DNA of 64,000 nucleotides from Thiofaba sp039822285 (GTDB lineage Bacteria; Pseudomonadota; Gammaproteobacteria; Halothiobacillales; Halothiobacillaceae), in assembly GCF_039822285.1 (NCBI RefSeq), contig NZ_JBAJEY010000007.1, positions 1-64,000 of the forward strand. The letters run 5' to 3'. The notes under the pieces are model-generated. The model was not told the DNA's origin. It worked only from the letters and a program-made list of their open reading frames with translations, and ran no database searches. The position numbers and the translations under genes are program-made. Each line of letters starts with the position of its first letter. Within the stretch, counting starts at the first letter, position 1. Below are positions 15,093 through 22,724 of this stretch, in pieces.

Positions 15093-15938
15093 ATGAAAAC
15101 CCTGCTTAAGATCACTGCCGCCGCCCTCGCCCTCGGCCTGACCGCCCCCGCGCTGCACGCCGCCGACGCGGCCGCCTCCGCAGAGGCCCAGGCCAAGGAG
15201 TTCCGCGACTTCTTCTACAAGCGCTTCCCGGACATCAAGCCTGCGGACTACATCTATGGCGTCTACGCGCTCAACGCGGATGCCCGCGCCCAATTCGAGG
15301 CCATGAACGAGTTCCCGCCGTATGAGGGAGCCATCAAAGAAGGCCAGGCGTTCTACAGCAAGCCGCTGGCAAACGGCAAATCTCTCAAGGACTGTCTCGG
15401 CGACGCCAAGGGCCTGCGCGCCAAGTATCCGTTCTTCGACACCGAGACCGGCAAGGTGCGCAACCTCGAGGCCGACCTGATCCAGTGTGCCCAGGCCTAC
15501 GGCGAGACCAAGTTCGACGACAAGAGCAAGGAACTGAAGGCTGTATCCGCTTATCTTGCCAGTGAATCCCGCGGCATGAAGGTGAACGTCACCATTCCGA
15601 ACGACAAGGCCCTGGCCGCGTTCGAGGATGGCAAGCGCCACTGGTATCGCAAGACCGGTCAGCTGAACCTCTCCTGCGCCGACTGCCACCAGTATCATTC
15701 CGGCCAAAACGCCCGCTCCGAGACCCTCAGCCCAGGCATCGGCAAGACCGCGCACTTTCCGGTCTGGCGTCTCAAGGATGATGGCATCGTGACCCTGAAC
15801 GACCGCTTCTTCGGCTGCGTGCGCGACACCCGCGCCAAACCCTACAAGCGCTATGGCGACGAGTATCGCAACCTGGAGTATTTCCTCGCCTACATCGACA
15901 ACGGCCTGGAAATCACCGGCCCGGCGGTGCGCAAGTAA
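15093..15938 (+). CDS. soxA: Sulfur-oxidation cytochrome SoxA (monoheme type)
   Basis: Periplasmic subunit of SoxXA, 281 residues, signal ending at LHAA. It has one CxxCH (Cys195-Cys198-His199) and the GCVRDTRAKPY segment, whose Cys242 is the persulfide heme ligand at the active site. The position of the N-terminal heme of diheme SoxA instead has lone cysteines (Cys101 in KDCLGDAKG, Cys132 in IQCAQAYG), the pattern of the monoheme class, where these form a disulfide. Cotranscribed with soxX and followed by a strong terminator. Confidence 0.95.
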   Translation: MKTLLKITAAALALGLTAPALHAADAAASAEAQAKEFRDFFYKRFPDIKPADYIYGVYALNADARAQFEAMNEFPPYEGAIKEGQAFYSKPLANGKSLKDCLGDAKGLRAKYPFFDTETGKVRNLEADLIQCAQAYGETKFDDKSKELKAVSAYLASESRGMKVNVTIPNDKALAAFEDGKRHWYRKTGQLNLSCADCHQYHSGQNARSETLSPGIGKTAHFPVWRLKDDGIVTLNDRFFGCVRDTRAKPYKRYGDEYRNLEYFLAYIDNGLEITGPAVRK

Positions 15939-15957
15939 GTGCCCTGCCCCCGACCCG

Positions 15958-15984
15958 AACCGGCCTTCACGGCCGGTTTTTTTT
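15958..15984 (+). terminator. Terminator after soxXA
   Basis: AACCGGCC (15958-15965), loop TTCAC, GGCCGGTT, then a T-run to 15984. It separates soxXA from soxB. Confidence 0.92.
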
Positions 15985-16146
15985 CGCCTGCCATTACGAC
16001 CTCTTATCCGCGCAGGATTTTTTTTAGAGGCGCGGAGAGGCCCGCTCTTATATGATCAGCGGCCAATGTCCGCCCTGACCCCGGTCTGGCAGGCATCCAG
16101 TTTTTGATGCGCTCACTTGAGCTGTGAACATACGGAGACATCCACG

Positions 16147-17958
16147 ATGAACCTTTCCCGCCGCGAGTTCATGCAAATGCTCGCCGTGGCTAGCGCCGCC
16201 GGCATCAACCTCGGCACCGCGCAGGCCGAGACCGGTACCCAGAAAGTCGCGTCCAGCGTGAAGTCCAACATGGCTTCCGCCGACATGTATGAAGTGCCCA
16301 AGTTCGGCAACGTGCACATCCTGCACATGACCGACTGCCACGCTCAGCTGCGCCCGGTCTACTTCCGCGAGCCGTCCGTGAACCTCGGCGTACGCGACAT
16401 GAAGGGCAATGTTCCGCACCTCGTGGGCGAGAAGTTCCTCAAACACTTCGGTCTGAAGGCGAACACCCCGGAGGCCCATGCCTTCACCTACCTGAACTTC
16501 GCCGAGGCGGCCGAGAAGTACGGCAAGGTCGGCGGCTTCGCCCACCTGGCCACCCTGGTCAAGAAGCTCAAGGCCTCCCGTCCGGGCGCCATCCTGCTGG
16601 ACGGCGGTGACAACTGGCAAGGCACCGGCCTGGCCCTGTGGACCAACGCCCAGTGCATGATCGACGCCTCCAAGAAGCTCGGCGTGGATGTCATGACCTC
16701 CCACTGGGAGGCCACCTATGGCAAGGAGCGCATGGTCGAGGGCATCAAGCAGCTCGAGGCTGCGGGCATGGACTTCGTCGCCCAGAACGTGTTCGAGACC
16801 GAGTTCAACGAGCGCGTCTTCAAGCCCTATGTCATCCGTGAGATGAACGGGGTCAAGGTCGCCATCATCGGCCAGGCCTTCCCGTACACCCCGATCGCCA
16901 ACCCGGCCTGGATGACCGAAGGCTGGTCCTTCGGCATCAAGGACGCCGAGATGCAGGAGACCGTCGACAAGGCCCGCGCCGAAGGCGCCCAGGCCGTGAT
17001 CGTGCTGTCCCACAACGGCATGGACGTGGACCTGAAGATGGCCAGCAAGGTGCGCGGCATCGACGCCATCATGGGCGGCCACACCCACGACGCCGTCCCC
17101 TACCCGACCCTGGTGAAGAACGGCGGCGGCCAGACCCTGGTCTGCAACGCCGGCTCCAACAGCAAGTTCCTCGGCGTGCTGGACCTGGACGTCAAGGGCA
17201 ACAAGGTCGCTGGCTTCCAGTATCGCCTGCTGCCGGTGTTCTCGAACTTCATCGAGGCCGACAAGGAGATGCAGGAACTGATCGACAAGATGCACAAGCA
17301 GACGATCAAGTTCCAGGGCAAGGAATTCGTCGCCGAAGAGCGCCTGAACAAGGTGCTGGCCAAGAACGACGTCACCCTCTACCGCCGCGGCAACTTCTCC
17401 GGCACCTGGGACCAGCTGATCGTCGATGGCCTGATGGAAGTCATGGGCGCCGAAATCGCCTTCTCCCCCGGCGTGCGTTGGGGCACCTCCCTGGTTCCGG
17501 GCGCAGACGTCACCTATGAAGACATGATGACCCAGTGCGCCCTGACCTACCCGAACGTCACCGTGAACGAGTTCACCGGCGAGCGCATCAAGGAAATCCT
17601 GGAAGATGTGTGCGACAACATCTTCAACCCGGATCCGTACTACCAGCAGGGCGGCGACATGGTTCGCGTCGGCGGTCTGAAGTACGCCGTAGCGCCGAAT
17701 GGTGACTCCGGCAAGCGCATCAGCCAGCTGACCCTCAACGGCAAGCCGCTCGATCCGAAAAAGACCTACAAGGTTGCGGGCTGGGCCTCCGTCGCCAAGC
17801 CGGGCGAGATCCCGGGCGACACCGGCAAGATGATCTGGGACGTGCTGGAGCAGTACCTGACCTCCAAGAAGCACATCACCAAGGTCGAGGTCAACTCGCC
17901 GAAGCTGGTCGGCATGGAAGGCAACCCCGGCGTGGCTCCGGGCTACCCCAACGCCTGA
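16147..17958 (+). CDS. soxB: Thiosulfohydrolase SoxB
   Basis: Periplasmic dimanganese hydrolase of 603 residues that releases sulfate from SoxY-bound sulfonate. The N-terminus carries a twin-arginine signal (LSRREFMQMLAVASAAG). Metal-binding motifs of the 5'-nucleotidase-like superfamily are intact: LHMTDCHAQLRP, DGGDNWQGTG, SHNGMDVDLKM and GGHTHDAVP. ATG 16147 has GGAG upstream; ATG 16117 would precede the Tat signal. It has its own upstream region after the soxXA terminator and its own terminator, so it may be transcribed separately. soxYZ, its substrate carrier, must lie elsewhere. Confidence 0.96.
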   Translation: MNLSRREFMQMLAVASAAGINLGTAQAETGTQKVASSVKSNMASADMYEVPKFGNVHILHMTDCHAQLRPVYFREPSVNLGVRDMKGNVPHLVGEKFLKHFGLKANTPEAHAFTYLNFAEAAEKYGKVGGFAHLATLVKKLKASRPGAILLDGGDNWQGTGLALWTNAQCMIDASKKLGVDVMTSHWEATYGKERMVEGIKQLEAAGMDFVAQNVFETEFNERVFKPYVIREMNGVKVAIIGQAFPYTPIANPAWMTEGWSFGIKDAEMQETVDKARAEGAQAVIVLSHNGMDVDLKMASKVRGIDAIMGGHTHDAVPYPTLVKNGGGQTLVCNAGSNSKFLGVLDLDVKGNKVAGFQYRLLPVFSNFIEADKEMQELIDKMHKQTIKFQGKEFVAEERLNKVLAKNDVTLYRRGNFSGTWDQLIVDGLMEVMGAEIAFSPGVRWGTSLVPGADVTYEDMMTQCALTYPNVTVNEFTGERIKEILEDVCDNIFNPDPYYQQGGDMVRVGGLKYAVAPNGDSGKRISQLTLNGKPLDPKKTYKVAGWASVAKPGEIPGDTGKMIWDVLEQYLTSKKHITKVEVNSPKLVGMEGNPGVAPGYPNA

Positions 17959-17984
17959 CGCTCCCGCATCGCGCCTCCAAAAAC

Positions 17985-18012
17985 GAAGCCCCGCCAAGCG
18001 GGGCTTCTTATT
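17985..18012 (+). terminator. Terminator after soxB
   Basis: GAAGCCCCGC, loop CAA, GCGGGGCTTC, followed by TTATTTT. It lies in a convergent gap and may serve both strands. Confidence 0.88.
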
Positions 18013-18035
18013 TTCATACCCTCAGCGGCGGCCAT

Positions 18036-18263
18036 TCATTTTTTCTGATCCTTGAGGTTGCCGATCACGGCACCCGCCGCACCGCCCACCACCGCCCCCG
18101 TAACCGGGTTGCCTCCGGAGATGGCACTCACCCCCGCCCCTGCGGCGGCACCGATGGCACCACCGCTGAGCGTCGATTGTTGACGCGGGGTCATATTGGA
18201 ACAACCGGCGAGAAGCACCACCGCCAGCGGCCAGCCTATCCAAGCACTCATGAATCGCTTCAT
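18036..18263 (-). CDS. Glycine-zipper outer membrane lipoprotein
   Basis: Small lipoprotein of 75 residues. The signal ends in a lipobox (VVLLAGC). The mature part has repeated small-residue zippers (GGAIGAAAGAGVSAISGG and VVGGAAGAVIGN), like SlyB/OsmB-type or YMGG proteins that sit in the outer membrane and respond to envelope stress. A strong Shine-Dalgarno (GGGGAGGA) is seven bases before ATG 18263; the in-frame GTG at 18269 is too close to it. Confidence 0.8.
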   Translation of the reverse strand: MKRFMSAWIGWPLAVVLLAGCSNMTPRQQSTLSGGAIGAAAGAGVSAISGGNPVTGAVVGGAAGAVIGNLKDQKK

Positions 18264-18339
18264 CTTCACGTCCTCCCCTTGCTGTATAAGGGATTCGAGT
18301 ATTTGGATCGACTCAAGCGCTTGTCAAGCAGCACACGGC

Positions 18340-18921
18340 TCATCGACCACCAACGACATCGGAGACCGAGTGGGGCACCAGACGGGAGCCTTTGCGCTCA
18401 CCGGCCGCCGGGGATGCAGACTCGGGCACGATGGGCAAACCATCGAGCAAGGCCGCCAGCGGTTGCACCTCGGTTTCCTTGAACATAAGCAGCTCCTTGA
18501 CCTTCCCTTCCTCCAGAAGGATCACCGTGACACTGTCTTCGGCGCGGGGCAGCATGGCCGTTTGCCCCTCTTCGCTGGCTACGGCCATACGGTAAGGGTA
18601 TTCACGCATCCTTGGTAAGGCGATCATGCTGGTGACCAAACCGGGCATGCGGCTGATGTCGGCGATGTAAACGAGCTTGCGCTGCGGCATGAACTCGGCC
18701 GGGCGCTCTTTGAGCAGGCCATTGAGCATGTCACCCGCCGTCTTGTCGGCCGTGAACAAGACGGCGCGCGTATCCAGCCCCAGCGACAGGGGCCTGTCAT
18801 GCTGGTCGTTGAGTTTGAACCCCGGCAAAGGGTCCCCCACCTTGATGGTCTTGACCGCCTCGTCGGCCATGGCCAGGGCAGGCAAAAGGATCAGGGCAGC
18901 GAGCATGCGGCGCATCATCAT
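18340..18921 (-). CDS. Periplasmic thioredoxin-fold-like protein, no CxxC
   Basis: Protein of about 193 residues with a cleaved signal (LAALILLPALAMA). The body starts like a peroxiredoxin or TlpA-type fold (VGDPLPGFKLNDQHDRPLSL, then RAVLFTADK and LVYIADISRMPGLV), but the CxxC site is absent; no cysteine is visible in the mature part. That argues against a thiol oxidoreductase and for a binding or structural role. It lies downstream of the hemL terminator with its own start. The start could be any of the first three methionines. Confidence 0.6.
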   Translation of the reverse strand: MMMRRMLAALILLPALAMADEAVKTIKVGDPLPGFKLNDQHDRPLSLGLDTRAVLFTADKTAGDMLNGLLKERPAEFMPQRKLVYIADISRMPGLVTSMIALPRMREYPYRMAVASEEGQTAMLPRAEDSVTVILLEEGKVKELLMFKETEVQPLAALLDGLPIVPESASPAAGERKGSRLVPHSVSDVVGGR

Positions 18922-18964
18922 CTCCCGATGAATGGAAAGAAAACCTGTTTATAGGCCCATTTGA

Positions 18965-18993
18965 TTAAATAAAAAACCCCGCCGCGGCGGGGT
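18965..18993 (-). terminator. Terminator after hemL
   Basis: On the minus strand AACCCCGCCGCGGCGGGGTT is followed by TTTTATTTAATC. Confidence 0.88.
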
Positions 18994-19015
18994 TGGATCT
19001 CGGAGCGGACGAGAA

Positions 19016-20296
19016 TCAGAGCGTCTTGAACACCCGACGCGCCGTCTCGACCGTGGTGTCGATGTCCTGACAGCTGTGCGCGCCGGAAACGAAACCGGCT
19101 TCAAAGGCGCTCGGCGCGAGGTAGATTCCCTCGTCCAGCATGGCGTGGAAGAATCGCTTGAAGCGCTCGATGTCGCACTGGCCCACGTCGGCGAAGGTCT
19201 CCACCGCACCCTTGTCAGTAAAGAAGAAGCCGAACATCCCGCCGACGTTGTTGGTGGTGAACGGGATGCCCGCTTCCTTGGCCGCCTCGCGCAGGCCATC
19301 GCAAAGGTTCTGGGTGCGCGCGGCAAGGGTCTCGTAGAAGCCCGGCTCCATAATGAGCTCCATGGTGGCCAGACCTGCCGCCATGGCGACCGGGTTGCCG
19401 GAGAGGGTGCCGGCCTGGTAGACGGGGCCGAGGGGGGCAATGTACTCCATGATCTCGCGCCGGCCGCCGAAGGCGCCGACCGGCATACCGCCACCCACCA
19501 CCTTGCCCAGGGTGGTGAGGTCCGGCATCACCCCGTAATGCTCCTGCGCACCACCGAGGGCGACGCGGAAGCCGGTCATCACCTCGTCGAAGATCAGCAC
19601 CGCGCCATACCTGGTGCACACCGCCCGCAGCCCTTCGAGGAAGCCGGGCTTCGGCGGAATGCAGTTCATGTTGCCGGCCACCGGTTCGACGATCACGCAG
19701 GCGATTTCACCCCCCTTCTCGGCGAACACCTGCTCGACCTGGGCCAGGTTGTTGTATTCGAGGGTGAGGGTGTGTTGTGCCAACGCCGCCGGTACGCCCG
19801 GAGAGCTTGGCACGCCCAGCGTCAGCATGCCGGAACCGGCTTTCACCAGCAGCGAGTCGCCGTGGCCGTGGTAGCAGCCCTCGAACTTGATGATGGTGTC
19901 ACGCCCGGTATAGCCCCGGGCCAGGCGAATGGCGCTCATGGTCGCCTCGGTGCCGGAACTGGTCATGCGCACCATTTCCAGCGAGGGGACGATCTCGCAC
20001 AAAAGATCAGCCATGCGGGTCTCGATCGCGGTCGGGGCACCGAAGGACAGACCGCGCTCGGCAGCGCTCTTGACCGCCTCGATCACCTTCGGATGGGTGT
20101 GGCCGGCGATCATCGGCCCCCAGGAGCCGACGTAGTCGATATAGCGCTTGCCGTCCACGTCGAACAGCGCGGCGCCTTGGGCGCGCTCGAAGAAGATGGG
20201 CTCACCGCCCACGCCGCGGAAGGCGCGCACGGGGGAGTTCACTCCGCCGGGGATATGTTTCTGGGCCTGGATGAAGAGCTCGTGTGAGCGGGACAT
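19016..20296 (-). CDS. hemL: Glutamate-1-semialdehyde 2,1-aminomutase
   Basis: PLP enzyme of 426 residues that makes 5-aminolevulinate in the C5 heme pathway. Typical segments are NSPVRAFRGVGGEPIFFERA, the substrate gate region SSGTEATMSAIRLARG, IFDEVMTGFRVA, and the PLP lysine in TLGKVVGGGMPVGAFGG. AAGGAG precedes ATG 20296. In Pseudomonas and other gammaproteobacteria hemL is adjacent to thiE; here a 0.7 kb repeat element separates them. C5-pathway heme supply fits the many c-type cytochromes nearby. Confidence 0.97.
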   Translation of the reverse strand: MSRSHELFIQAQKHIPGGVNSPVRAFRGVGGEPIFFERAQGAALFDVDGKRYIDYVGSWGPMIAGHTHPKVIEAVKSAAERGLSFGAPTAIETRMADLLCEIVPSLEMVRMTSSGTEATMSAIRLARGYTGRDTIIKFEGCYHGHGDSLLVKAGSGMLTLGVPSSPGVPAALAQHTLTLEYNNLAQVEQVFAEKGGEIACVIVEPVAGNMNCIPPKPGFLEGLRAVCTRYGAVLIFDEVMTGFRVALGGAQEHYGVMPDLTTLGKVVGGGMPVGAFGGRREIMEYIAPLGPVYQAGTLSGNPVAMAAGLATMELIMEPGFYETLAARTQNLCDGLREAAKEAGIPFTTNNVGGMFGFFFTDKGAVETFADVGQCDIERFKRFFHAMLDEGIYLAPSAFEAGFVSGAHSCQDIDTTVETARRVFKTL

Positions 20297-20369
20297 GGGG
20301 CATGCTCCTTGGATGGGTCAAAACACGGTCTGTGGGCATTTTGCCGGGGCCGTGTGGCGTGTGCAGGGG

Positions 20370-21075
20370 GTCAACGAAACCAAGGTTTTCTGGACACATA
20401 GCGCCCCTCTCCCTCAGGGAGAGGGGCTGGGGGTGAGGGAAAATTTCCCCCTCAAGGCCGCCGTGATGCCAGGTTGGGCAAGGGGGTGAACCGGCCAAGG
20501 AGGGCCGGTTCAGCTTTGCCGGGGCAGGATGCCCCGTCAAAGCGGCCCCCTTGAACGGCCTGGCAGCACGGGAACCCGAAGGGCGGCCTTGCGGGGGCGC
20601 GTTCTTTTCGCCCCGCATCGAACGCGAACAAGAAAAGGGGCTCGCCCGCCACAACGAGCGACTCGACGAAGTCCCAACCTTGGAGGCGGGCGAAACAGCC
20701 CTACAAGCCTATCCCCAAGCGGCTTTGAACAACCGTTGAAGTGGTTTTTCGCCCGCTTTGAAGCTTGTTTCTTCGAACATGCACCCGTGCAAGCGGGCGA
20801 GTTACTTTTCTTGCTCGTGCAAGAAAAGTAACCCAAAGAACACGCCCCCGCGGGGCCGGCCCTTCGGGCAAACCCTGGCCTGACCTGCTCCAGCCGGGCC
20901 GCCCTGACGTGACATCCTGTCACGACAGGGCTGAATGGGCCATCCTTGGCCCATTCACCCGGCCTCCGCAGGCCAGTCCAGGGCGGCCCCAAGGGGGGAG
21001 TTCGACCCTCACCCCCCAGCCCCTCTCCCTGAGGGAGAGGGGCGCTATGTTTCCAGAAAACCTTGGTTTTGTTGA
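20370..21075. repeat. Composite inverted-repeat element between thiE and hemL
   Basis: A 706-base element with 70-base terminal inverted repeats (20370-20439 and 21006-21075) that differ at only two bases and one indel. Inside, the two halves are diverged inverted copies of one another, from CGGGCGAG..TTTTCTTG near the centre outward. Paired hairpins are conserved with compensatory changes: 20488-20496/20503-20511 against 20933-20941/20948-20956, and 20513-20543 against 20902-20930. No transposase or plausible gene is present and no target-site duplication is obvious. It occupies nearly all of the 800-base gene-free stretch 20297-21096. Confidence 0.85.
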
Positions 21076-21096
21076 CACAAAGAACTGACCACCGCC

Positions 21097-21735
21097 TCAC
21101 TGCGGTGCAAACAACGGCGCATACCGCCCGGCGGCAGCTTCGATGTCATCAGCGGCAAAGATATCCGAAATCACCGCCAGCATGTCGGCCCCTGCCTCGA
21201 TCAAGGGCCCCGCGCGCTCCGCAGTGATGCCGCCGATGGCACAGAGCGGCAGGTCGAGGCGAGCGCGCGCCTGCCGCAGCAGCGCAGGAGCCGCCGGTAC
21301 CGCCTCGGGCTTGACGCGGGAGGGGAAGAAACTGCCGAAGGCGACGTAATCGGCGCCCTGCGCCGCCGCTTCCAGCGCAAGCTCCAGCCGGTTGTAGCAC
21401 GACACACCAATGATAGCTTCGGGTCCAAGCAGGCTTCGTGCATGAGCCAGGGCGGCGTCCTCCTTGCCGACGTGCACCCCGTCCGCGTCGATCCGGGCCG
21501 CCAGTTCGACGTCGTCGTTGATGATGCTGAGGGCAGCATACTCCCGACACAGGCGCACCACCTCACTCGCCAGCCGCTCGCGCAATCGCGGCTCCGGCCG
21601 CTTGTCGCGGTACTGGACGATGCGCGCCCCGCCGCGCAGGGCGGCCTCGACCCGGTCGGCGAACTGGTCGTCGGGGATGAGGGCGGTGTCGGTGATGACG
21701 TAGAGGCCGCGCAGCGCCTCCCTCCTGCGCCTCAT
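21097..21735 (-). CDS. thiE: Thiamine-phosphate synthase
   Basis: TIM-barrel enzyme of 212 residues joining the pyrimidine and thiazole phosphates into thiamine phosphate. Motifs: LYVITD, ARIVQYRDK (diphosphate binding), INDDVELAARIDADGVHVGKED, GVSCYN, ADYVAFGSFFPS and CAIGGI. The start overlaps the glk stop by ATGA. It is the last gene of the gatC-to-thiE run, with the composite element only 21 bases beyond its stop. Confidence 0.95.
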   Translation of the reverse strand: MRRRREALRGLYVITDTALIPDDQFADRVEAALRGGARIVQYRDKRPEPRLRERLASEVVRLCREYAALSIINDDVELAARIDADGVHVGKEDAALAHARSLLGPEAIIGVSCYNRLELALEAAAQGADYVAFGSFFPSRVKPEAVPAAPALLRQARARLDLPLCAIGGITAERAGPLIEAGADMLAVISDIFAADDIEAAAGRYAPLFAPQ

Positions 21736-22712
21736 GCCAGCGACCTCGCGGCGTGGGCCGCGCCAATCAGCGGCGCACGCGGCTCCAAGACCACCTCGAC
21801 CGGGATACTGGCCAAAAGATCACGGAACCGGCCTTTGTCGAGAAAGCCTTCCATGAAGGCCCCTTGCTTGAGAAAGGGCAGGATCTTGGGTGCAATGCCT
21901 CCGCCCACGAGCACGCCGCCACGGGCCAGGCTCTTGAGGGCGAGGTTGCCGGCCTCCGCGCCATAGATGCGGCAAAACAGGGTCAGGGCATGGATACAGG
22001 CCGCATCCGCGCCATCGAGGGCCAGCCGGGCGATGGCCGCGCTCGGGTCAACGGCGGCGGTGATGGTCTGAACCGTCACATCCTCCATCGGCACGCGGCG
22101 GGTGTCGTGCAGAAAGCTCCAGATGTTGAACAGACCGGGGCCGGAGAGGACACGCTCGATACTCACATGCCCGCCCAGCTTCTCGCGCAACCAGACCAGG
22201 AGGGCATCCTCTTCCGCGTTGTTGGGGGCGAAATCGCAGTGCCCGCCCTCGGTGGGCTGCACATGGTAGCGCACCCCATCCCAGAACAGCAGGGCCTCGC
22301 CGAGGCCGGTGCCGGCGGCGATGACGGCGGTCATACCGTCTCGGCCGCGCCGGGCGGTGGAGAGGGGCAGGCGCTGCTCGGGGGCGAGGTACAACATACC
22401 GAGCGCCGCGGCCTCGAGGTCGTTGAGTAGGCGCACGGGGCAGCCGAGGCGCGCACCCAGCGCGGCCTCCTCCAGCACCCACGGCAGATTGGTGGTCTGG
22501 CAGCGCCCATCCACCACCGGCCCGGCCACGCCAAAGGCCGCCGCGCGCAAGCTTGGGCGATCAAGGCCAAGGAAGGCATCGAGGATATCCTCGAAGGCGG
22601 CATGGTCGCGGCTGGGCACGCTGACCTCGCGCTCGCGCACCAGTTCGCCGCCCCGCAGGATGTAGAGGGCGAGCACCGTCTTGGTGCCGCCGATATCGCC
22701 GGCAAGAAACAT
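21732..22712 (-). CDS. glk: Glucokinase
   Basis: ROK/Glk-type ATP-dependent glucokinase of 326 residues, giving glucose 6-phosphate. The N-terminal phosphate loop is GDIGGTKTVLAL; LNDLEAAALG, AAGTGLGEALLFWDG with EGGHCDFAP (glucose-binding glutamate-glycine-histidine) and GGGIAPKILP match bacterial Glk. It is 12 bases after a gene for a protein resembling the regulatory subunit of phosphorylase kinase, suggesting a link to glucan or glycogen turnover. Confidence 0.94.
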   Translation of the reverse strand: MFLAGDIGGTKTVLALYILRGGELVREREVSVPSRDHAAFEDILDAFLGLDRPSLRAAAFGVAGPVVDGRCQTTNLPWVLEEAALGARLGCPVRLLNDLEAAALGMLYLAPEQRLPLSTARRGRDGMTAVIAAGTGLGEALLFWDGVRYHVQPTEGGHCDFAPNNAEEDALLVWLREKLGGHVSIERVLSGPGLFNIWSFLHDTRRVPMEDVTVQTITAAVDPSAAIARLALDGADAACIHALTLFCRIYGAEAGNLALKSLARGGVLVGGGIAPKILPFLKQGAFMEGFLDKGRFRDLLASIPVEVVLEPRAPLIGAAHAARSLA

Positions 22713-22724
22713 CCCGCCCCTCCT

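Noticed and set aside
20450..21000. Protein-coding gene inside the composite element
   Set aside because: Open frames there are short, overlap hairpins, and lack ribosome sites and recognisable motifs.
20360..21090. Target-site duplication around the composite element
   Set aside because: Flanks (GTGCAGGGG and ACAAAGAAC) show no direct repeat, so a transposition event cannot be proven from this copy.
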